Part shown: positions 56,618-64,000 of the stretch, one piece after another
How the letters are laid out: every line of letters begins with the position of its first letter
Numbering within the stretch: the first letter of the stretch is position 1
NCBI GenBank assembly: GCA_019426215.1
Contig: WHWC01000119.1
Span: forward strand, 1 to 64,000
DNA length: 64,000 nt
Direction: 5' to 3'
DNA from: Buddleja alternifolia
Taxonomy: Eukaryota > Streptophyta > Magnoliopsida > Lamiales > Scrophulariaceae
Notes under the pieces: model-generated
What the model saw: the letters and a program-made list of their open reading frames with translations, nothing else
What the model was told of the DNA's origin: nothing
The model's database searches: none
Program-made: the position numbers and the translations under genes

Positions 56618-59600
56618 ATGGCACCAAAGAAATCATTGTCTACTTCTGCTGAACTTACCATCAAGGTAACTGAAGGCCTTGTTGTCGATTGGAAATTTCT
56701 CTATGAACAACCTCAGATCAACCTGATGGACATGGTCGTCAAAGCTGGGCTCAAACCATTCTTGACCCAATACTCTTACATGTTTCCAACTGAAGTTGAT
56801 ACCTTTTGGAAGACGGCTACACTTTCAGAGGACAAGAAGTCTATTTCTTGTCTCATCTCTTTATCCAAGAAGGAGTCTCCAAAGAAATTTCTCTTATCTG
56901 CTTCCACCATTGCCAAGAACTTCAATCTTCTAAATAAGGGTGAGGCTTGGATTGCGTTACATTGAAACAGATCAAGGAAGCATGGACAACCATGAGTGCG
57001 TACGACGATGTGCCCTACACTCAATACTTCGAAAAGAAAGACCTGGTGTCCAAATACAGGCTATTGGCTGATTTCTGCAGGAAGATCATAGAATGCCGGG
57101 TGGGAACCTTTGATAAGGTTAACCTTGTACAATTTCAGATGATGACTGCTATACTCCTCAACATCAAAATCAACTGGAGTGAGTACATCTTTGGAAGGTT
57201 TCGGGATAGTCTAAGCAATTCGAATAAGCCTTATGGACTCGTTCTAAGCGACCTATTATACAAATCGAAATGTGTATACTCGTCTGGACTTCCGTTGAAT
57301 TAGTCCAAGTTGTTGGGAAAAAGGATTCTGAACAATCTATTCAATCCTCCAAAAATTGGTGGTGCGGCTAAACCATTATCTGAGCGTCTGGAAGTACGTC
57401 GAGCGTCCGATAAAGAAGCGGAGCGTCCAGTGCCAGAAGAAGCTGTGAAGCGTCCAGCTGCAACAAAGAAGAAGGCTCCCAGAAAGTCAAAAGTTCAATT
57501 TGCCGCCTCCTCTCAAAAGGTTGGTGAGGAAACCGATGAGGATGCCGAGGACAAGCTACCTCTCAAAAGAAGGAAGCTGGAAGGGATCATCAAACAAATA
57601 GACTTTGTAGAACCAGCTCCTGATCCTCCCTCTCCACCGTCTAAACTCGTTGAAGGAGTCAACATAAAGAAAATCTTCAAGCGTTCCAGGACTCACAAGC
57701 GTCGAGTTGATCCTGAAGAGCCTGAGACTGATGAGCCAAGCGCTCAAGTCGCTGTTGAGCCAAGCGCTCAAAGAATTGTTGTTGAGACTAGCTCTCAGGG
57801 TAAGTTTATTTCTTCCCACAGCATTTCTATTCCTACATCTGTAGAAGATCCTGCTCTTATAGAGGATAGCTCTTGTATTTCAGCTATAGTACCAGCTGCT
57901 GCTGAAGCGTCCACAGATATCCTCTTGGATGTTGATTTGACCGAAGTCGTTACTATCGCTAAAGATGTTGCCGCGGAAGTTGCTGCAATTGAAGCTGAGG
58001 AACCTGCTGCTATAACAGAGGCACTCTCAAAAGGTCAGAGCGATGCTGAAGACGTTCCAGTTCCTCGTCACTTTTTCCAACTCGATCCGCTGAAGACAAT
58101 TGATCATTCAATTAACTTCATGCCCCCAGCGCTCGAAGAAGATTTCATTCCTATAGGATACAATGAAGAGAGATATATTACTGCAGAGACTGATGTTGCC
58201 CGATTGATTGATTTTAACAGTCGAATCAAAGCCACCATATTTAATGCTGCTCTAACAGAGATAGAGCAGAAATACTATTTGGCAGTTCAACTGGGAAAGA
58301 CTCCTCGCCAAATACCGTCTTCTCTTATTCTTCAACAAGACAGACAAGGAGGCAGTACTCCTAGATGTGACGTGGACTTGGCATACTATCTGGATTATGG
58401 GCACAGCAAGCCAACCGTGTTCGCTCTAAGGGATTACAGCATTCGTGTGTATGAGCCTCTACGTCCTAGCTTTCTCAATCCTTCAGAGTCAGTATTGAAC
58501 AGAGAAGGCTACACACATTTCCCTCAGACTGCTCATAGCCCTAAAAATCTTGCGTCGGTCCTACCATTTCGTCTGTAGAAGAATAAAGTTGTTTATGTCG
58601 TTGAGCGTCTTGAATCGTTGATAGACTTGCTTCACACTGAAGCTGATGCATATTTTGATAGCGTCTGGAATGCAAACTATCAGCCTGATAGACACCGCTT
58701 TGAAGCTATCAGAGACATTCATCTTGAAGGCATTCGCGCTATGGTGACTGCTGGCACAGACTACTGCATAAATGAAGTCAACTGGGTTGAAGCGTATATG
58801 GGACATAAATATACTTTCTCAGAGTTAGTCCAAGCTCCCCATCTTTTTGGCATAGGCATGCATGACAAGAAGCGTCAGTTCGCCAAGTATTGCCTCAAGC
58901 AGCATTAACGGAGAATCGGACCTGTTCTCAAGCTCCCAATTGTTAGACATCAAATTGACCAGTGTCTGCGTCAAGAGCTTCACAGATTATCCTCTACTCC
59001 TCTTCTGTTCAACGCTCAAGCCTCCTCCAGTGGTACATCTGGTGTATTGTGCTTGAATTTTGCTCCAAGCCACTGTGAAGAAAATTTCAATCTGATGGTG
59101 AAGATTTTAACTCCTGTCTCTCTTTTTGATAAGATCTTCACTGCCAATCTCAGACCTTGGAACGGCTCAGTAATCAATCCATTCAAAGGATATCCAGTCC
59201 TCCCTTCAATCCGCAGCGAGGTACTTGATCACTATGAGTTTGTCCTCTCCCTGCTTGAAAGGAATCAAGAGCTGGCTCAAGCAATTTATCCATATCTTGA
59301 AGAGTACTATGCTGACTGTGTACCTGAACATCGGCGTCCTACGTCTCTTCCCTCCGACTGCTTGATTGGATTTTCCAGACATTACTGTCCAGATTCACTC
59401 TTCTCAATTGCTCAAGCGCCGTCCAAAGTCTTCCTAAATCATGTGCTTGATATCATTGGTCCAATGCACATCAGGGCCATTGATAGTCCTCTTCGCACAT
59501 TCATCTCTGGTACTTGTGTTTCCCGAACCAGACTCACTGAACTCTTGGACTCTGCATCCACTTCTTATGCCGAGTTAGCAAGCTCGAACTTCTAATTCGA

Positions 59601-60831
59601 TGACTTTTGTCAACCTGACTCAACGCTTGAAGAAGCGCCTGCAAAGTCAGCCGAAGCGTTCACGTCTGCAATTACAAGTATTCCAGCGCCTACTGAAGAC
59701 CCTGTTCAAGCGTCTCCCCCAGAGGATATTCCTGACGCTCCTGAACATGTTACTGATGATAGTGCTGAGGATCTTTCCGTTGCTCTTCGAGGTACTGTTT
59801 TTAACCCAGCCTATCAAGTTTCCTTTGACTCTCTCAAACACTCATCAAGGTTCAAGCGACCGACTCCTCAAGCGGTTCAATCAGATGAGAGTCAATCCTT
59901 TGGTCCTTTGCTCAAATTCGTCTTGGAGACTATTAGCGACCACGCTACTCAGAATGTAGAATCTCTCCATTGGATTAAAGACGATTTGGCAAAGATTGAA
60001 ACTCACGTAATGAGCGCTCAAATTGCTCATATGCGTAGTTCAGCTCAAGCGGCTATTGGTGAGTGCAAACAAAATTTTCAAGAAATGCATGATGCCACTC
60101 ATGCAACCCAACTTGCCATGAAAGAAGAGCTTGAAAAGCGCATTGAAACCCTTGAGACCTCTGTGAATGATGCTACCAGCGCTAAGCTTCTCGCTCTGCA
60201 GGAACGCTTCGACAAGCGTCTGGATGACATCACAGCGTCTATGTCTCAGATTGCTCATCAGGTCAGCGTACTCATAGACCATTTCTTAAAATCTGATGAT
60301 GGAAATAAGGGGGAAAAGAAGAAGAAAGGAGAAAAGAGGAAAGAGTCTAGTTCAAGAGCTGAAGAGCCTCCGTCTCCTAAGCGTCAAGTGCTTCCTTCTC
60401 ATTCTGCGCTTAGTCTTCCGTCCTGGATAACTGCTCTCAAACAAAGTACATCTGGAGCGCCCTGTAGTACACTAAGGGAACCTCCAAGAGTGTTATATCC
60501 AAATCTACCAATACCTACAAGAGCACTGCTTGAACAGTTTAACATCCCTCTTCAAAGAACGTCCATTCCAGAACCTACAGATCCAAAAATCTTAGCTGAA
60601 GAGAGGAAGATGACTGACTTTATCCAAGCTTTTCGAATCTGCCTAAGGTATATTGGTATTGACCCAACTGACTGGGACAATCATTTTACTGCCTTCAAAA
60701 AGAGACAACAAGAAGAAAATAAGCTCATAATCAACAAAGATCATGAAGCAATGATGACCTTGGAAGACAATCTGACTGAAGCTATTCGAGATGAAATGCC
60801 CAAGCGATACAAAGTCAGACCAAGACGTTAA
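56618..60831 (+). pseudogene. SIRE-1 additional ORF (envelope-like position), broken
   Basis: Begins at ATG 56618 (MAPKKSLSTSAELTIK). Open pieces are 56618-56965, 56947-57303, 57310-58578 (422 codons), 58618-58908, 59047-59595 and 59908-60831, separated by stops (TAG at 57301 and 58576) and frame changes. The middle is Glu/Ala/Pro-rich and low-complexity. 59908-60290 is strongly helical with heptads (EELEKRIETLETSVNDA), likely coiled coil, followed by a Lys-rich run (KKKKGEKRKESS) and a Pro/Leu-rich tail. I see no signal peptide or clear membrane span, so an envelope role rests only on position. In Sireviruses a gene at this place is called envelope-like; its function is unproven. Confidence 0.75.
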
Positions 60832-61066
60832 AACTTTCTGATTTTACATTATCTATATTCTTGTCTTTTATATCTTTACTTGTTCAATTGTAAAAATGCT
60901 TGTAATTCTCGATATATATAAAATGCATTGTTTTTAGTTGAAACATCTCGTTGAAGCATAACTAACTTTAATTAACGTTATCTAATCAAAGCTAACTTTT
61001 ACTTTTGGCTGTCTAACTCTTGAACTATAAAAGAGTAAGTATTGTCATCATCAAAAAGGAGAAAAT
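60832..61066 (+). other. SIRE-1 3' untranslated region and polypurine tract
   Basis: Non-coding. The purine-rich bases aaaaaggagaaaat (61053-61066) end directly at the LTR and are the polypurine tract. Confidence 0.75.
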
Positions 61067-62218
61067 TGTTAGGAATTTCATGTTAGAAGTTTTGATGATG
61101 ACAATTAGGATTTTTTGTTAGACCCCAAAAATATGTAAGTTTTATTTTGGTAGCAAAATTTGTATAAGCTTTGAAGCGTTAGATTTGTAATAGGCTTATT
61201 AGGCTTTGCTTTATTTTATTTTAGATTGTTAGGCAACGTAATCTTAGGCTGACCGTCTGATAATTTCTGAGTGAGTTTATCACTGGTAAAGTTCGAAGAC
61301 TCAAGCGCCTGATCTCTGAAAGAAGATACAGTCTCCAAGTGTTCAATTGACCAGCTATATAAAGCGTTACCTTATGGGACAGAAGTGATTTCACCTGAAT
61401 TTATTTCCAAGTCCAGAAGGAGTTTAATGCAAATATTCTCAAAGCATTAAGTACCAACGGGTATTTAATTCAAATGCATTAAATGCTGATAAGAGCATTA
61501 AATGTGATAAGCACTTTCAGACGTACGGAAAAGCCATCTTATTGGACTGTCAACTATCTCAGACTGCAGCACCAACTTTTGTGCAGCAGATTTTCAGGAA
61601 AAAGGACAAAAGTTGTTCACTCGCGAAAGTGAGAGACACGAGCCAGTGCATGTGTCAAACGGACACTTTCTCCAAGAATGCCTATAAATAGACTTCAACA
61701 ACAAGCCAAAAGTGAGAACAATTATCAAGTCGAATTGCTGTTGCATTGAAGTCTCATTCCTTAAATTCTCAGAAAAGCTAGAATATTCAAGAAAAACATT
61801 CCACTTGCTTTTCTTCAAATCCTGAGACAGTCAACAAATATCTCAAACATTCTTTTCTAAGAAAACACTTTCCTACTGAGATATTCCCAAGTTCTTTGAA
61901 CTTCATCAAAATCAAACAAACCGTTTTAGAAAACTCCATCCAAGCCTCGCCAAAGCTGCTGCACAAAAGTGATAAGCACTTTCAGAGTATTCAATTCTTG
62001 AAGTCTGAGTTAACTTTATAAAATAGTCTTCATCAGACGCTTCGCCAAAGCACCAATATTTTAAGTGAACGCTTAAGTCAAACGTTAGACACTTCAAGCG
62101 TCTATCTTTTCAAGCGTCCAAAAGTCTTTTAATACGAAATCTTTTGAAGTTGAAAAAGTCTTAAGGGTATATTCAACCCCCCCTTCTAGACCCTTTCGTA
62201 TGCCACTTGGGACCAACA
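61067..62218 (+). repeat. 3' LTR of SIRE-1 (with a filled deletion)
   Basis: 1,152 bp, highly similar to 48029-49563 except for a deletion of about 425 bases (equivalent to 48897-49320) replaced by about 35 bases at 61951-61986. It also has 18 bases near 61350 (ctatataaagcgttac) that the 5' LTR lacks. Confidence 0.93.
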
Positions 62219-62223
62219 AACTT

Positions 62224-62676
62224 AATGTTTTAGAAACAAATTGTTCTGTTACCATATTTTCAACTTCCTGGATTCTAGACTCTGGGGCTAGTGCTCACAT
62301 ATGTGTTATGAACCAGGAGCTGGAAAGAAGTAAGAAGCTGGAGCATGGTGAAGTGATGATCAATGTTAGTAGCGGTTATAGTGTAGCGGCCTCACACATT
62401 GGCACCACTTCCCTTAGCTTATCATCTGGACATTTATTATATTTAGACAATTGCCTTGTTTTGCCCAACAGGCTTAAGAATATTGTTTCAATTGTTTTAG
62501 TCAAGAAAGGTTATTTATTTTCCTTTATGAACAATTCTTGTGACATTTATTTTAGAAATGAATGTGTTGGCAATGGGTCTTTAATAAATGGTTTATATTA
62601 TATTAATGTCCAAAGTAATTGTAATGTCAATGTTGTAAGAAGAAAACGCAAAATGTATGATACAAACTTGAGATAG
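62224..62676 (+). pseudogene. COPIA-4 pol: protease
   Basis: Resumes right after the aactt duplication. SWILDSGASAHICVMNQ has the intact active site (DSGA at 62278-62289). It runs on through SGHLLYLDNCLVLPN and NSCDIYFRNECVGNGSL and stops at a TAG (62674-62676) just before LWHLRLGHVG. The same stretch is open in COPIA-2. Confidence 0.9.
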
Positions 62677-63647
62677 CTATGGCACTTGAGACTAGGTCAT
62701 GTCGGGGACCAAAGACTACACGAGTTAGAAAAGGATGGAGTCATAGACTCATTGGGATCAGATCCCTATCCCACTTGTGAGTCTTGTATCCAAGGCAAAA
62801 TGACCAAGTCCCCCTTCACAAGGAATTTTGAAAGAGCCACAGAAGTCTTAGGTCTAGTTCATACTGATGTGTGCGGACCATTTGGAAATATGGCCCGCGG
62901 TGGCTTTCAGTACTTCATTACATTTACCGATGACCATTCTAGGTATGGCTACGTGTATTTAATGAAGTACAAGTCTGAATCATTGGAGAAATTCATTAAA
63001 TTTAAGACTTTAGTTGAAAACCAAACCGGGCATCATATCAAGACACTTCGGTCTGACCGCGGTGGAGAGTATATGAATGCGGAGTTTGACCAGTTCCTTC
63101 GGGAACATGGCATACTATTACAGCTTACTCCTCCAGTAACTCCACAATTAAATGGCGTAGCAGAACGAAGGAATCGAACACTGTTGGAAATGGTTCGATC
63201 CACGCTCAGCTACACAGATTTGCCTATTTCACTGTGGGGACACGCGCTGCTTACAAATCTGTTCCTAAAACACTGTATGAAATATGGCGTGGAAGGAAGC
63301 CTAATCTAAAACACATAAAAATATGGGGTTGCCCAGCTTACGTGAAAAAGACCAAGGCAGAGAAATTGGAGGCTAGGTCCATGAAAGGGCAATTCATTGG
63401 ATATCCCGAGGATTCCATGGGATACCTTTTCTACCTTCCCGATGATCAGAGAATCATTGTTGCCTTACAGGAAGTCTTTCTCGAAGAAGAATTCATTCGA
63501 GAAGGAGGATGTGGTAAAAGTATTGTTCTACAAGAACAAAATGAATCCCCTGTGGAAGACACTATTCAAGAGACCCCACCCCACCAAGAAACGATACACC
63601 CATCAGTGCACAGGTCTACTAGAGTATCTCAACAGCCTATGAGATAA
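62677..63647 (+). pseudogene. COPIA-4 pol: integrase
   Basis: LWHLRLGHVGDQRLHELEK, cysteines CESCIQGK, HTDVCGPFGNMARGG, FTDDHSRYGYV, LRSDRGGEY and NGVAERRNRTLLEM are all readable in 62686-63309. A small deletion near 63255, relative to COPIA-1 (ALLTAAHILNRCPSK), shifts the frame; 63234-63647 then carries IWGCPAYVKKTKAEKLEARS and GYPEDSMGYLFYLPDD. A stop follows at 63645-63647. Confidence 0.9.
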
Positions 63648-64000
63648 GGTTCTCTGCTACAACAAGAGCATAATTTGCATGCAGTAGCAGAAGAAAACCA
63701 TGGAGACGATCCCTCTAGTTATGACCAGGCTAGTGGCGAAAGGGTATAGTCAGAAGGTGGGCATTGACTATGAGGAAACCTTTTCACCAGTAGCTATGAT
63801 CAAATCCATTAGAATTCTACTTTCAATAGCTGCATGCCTGGATTATGAAATCTGGCAAATGGATGTGAAAATCGCCTTCCTGAATGGATTCCTCGAGGAG
63901 GATATCTATATGGAGCAGCCCAAAGGTTTCATATCCAATGTCGATTCTCATAAGGTCTGCAAGTTAAATAGGCCCATTTATGGACTGAAGCAGGCCTCTC
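63648..64000 (+). pseudogene. COPIA-4 pol: start of reverse transcriptase (runs off the window)
   Basis: HAVAEENHGDDPSSYDQA is joined directly to RLVAKGYSQ at about 63724, so the segment that includes KWIYKRK in COPIA-1 (roughly 170-200 bases) is deleted. Downstream DVKIAFLNGFLEEDIYMEQPK and YGLKQAS are in frame with each other to the last base. The catalytic box lies beyond the window. Confidence 0.85.

Larger units (their letters stand above)
48029..62218 (+). mobile_element. SIRE-1, Sirevirus-type Ty1/copia element
   Basis: 14,190 bp with LTRs 48029-49563 and 61067-62218 and a perfect target duplication aactt (48024-48028 and 62219-62223). Gene order is gag, protease, integrase, RT, RNase H, then a long additional ORF region at 56618-60831, as in Sireviruses such as soybean SIRE1. 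All genes carry stops or frame changes. An hAT MITE lies between pol and the extra ORF. Confidence 0.94.
43754..64000 (+). mobile_element. COPIA-4, Ty1/copia element interrupted by SIRE-1
   Basis: Plus strand: 5' LTR 43754-45418, primer site, leader, gag 47275-48028, then SIRE-1, then pol from 62224 to the window end. It is inserted in GYPSY-3 pol; the left target duplication should be cttat (43749-43753), with the partner outside the window. It belongs to the COPIA-1/COPIA-2 group by protein and LTR similarity. Confidence 0.93.

Noticed and set aside
56618..60831. Calling the extra SIRE-1 gene a true envelope glycoprotein
   Set aside because: No signal peptide, no convincing membrane span and no cysteine-rich ectodomain visible; position alone is insufficient.
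1..64000. tRNA genes at the TGGTATCAGAGC sites
   Set aside because: These are short primer binding sites directly beside LTRs; no cloverleaf sequence surrounds them.

Overview
The window is repeat-rich nuclear DNA of a flowering plant, most likely a eudicot. The evidence is Ty1/copia elements primed by initiator-Met tRNA, Tat-like Ty3/gypsy elements, a Sirevirus-type copia element, a TRIM, Tourist/MULE/hAT MITEs, a 5'-truncated L1-type LINE, and one intron-containing plant gene of the TRM/LONGIFOLIA (DUF3741 + DUF4378) type. I cannot name a species. I see no bacterial genes, CRISPR array, rRNA or tRNA gene. Labels used below: COPIA-1 to COPIA-4, SIRE-1, GYPSY-1 to GYPSY-3.

Layout. 1-8888: COPIA-1 on the minus strand, with LTRs at both ends and a broken gag-pol. 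8889-14911: COPIA-2 on the plus strand, 5'-truncated where it meets COPIA-1. 14912-18128: low-copy-looking DNA with a Helitron-like tandem, a CACTA-like terminus and a 159-bp tandem duplication. 18129-22835: GYPSY-1 (minus, internally deleted), holding a truncated LINE and a solo copia LTR. 23073-23664: a complete TRIM. 24944-26816: the TRM-like gene, two exons, with a Tourist-like MITE in its intron. 27330-38749: COPIA-3 (minus, 135-bp LTRs), whose 3' LTR is split by the 6.7-kb non-autonomous GYPSY-2 (27428-34166); the 5' LTR of GYPSY-2 is itself split by a 385-bp MULE-type MITE. 38887 onward: GYPSY-3 (minus), carrying an antisense gene related to the putative gypsy type transposon domain. 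COPIA-4 (from 43754) lies inside it, SIRE-1 (48029-62218) lies inside COPIA-4, and an hAT MITE (55613-56287) lies inside SIRE-1.

How it fits together. Almost every retroelement reading frame is broken, so these are fossils. Three of the four reverse transcriptases whose catalytic box falls in the window have lost an aspartate. The value of the window is its readable history: target-site duplications (TSDs) are perfect for SIRE-1, COPIA-3, GYPSY-2, the TRIM, the LINE, the MULE MITE and the Tourist MITE, and near-perfect for the hAT MITE and the solo LTR, so order of insertion can be read directly. The only gene that looks functional is the TRM-like gene, whose splice sites and phase are clean.

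I did not find a convincing new biological system. The most unusual signals are the antisense, apparently spliced gene in GYPSY-3 with its first exon conserved in GYPSY-2, a deletion in a SIRE LTR filled with two templated patches, and the shared GC-rich palindromic arrays of the gypsy family.
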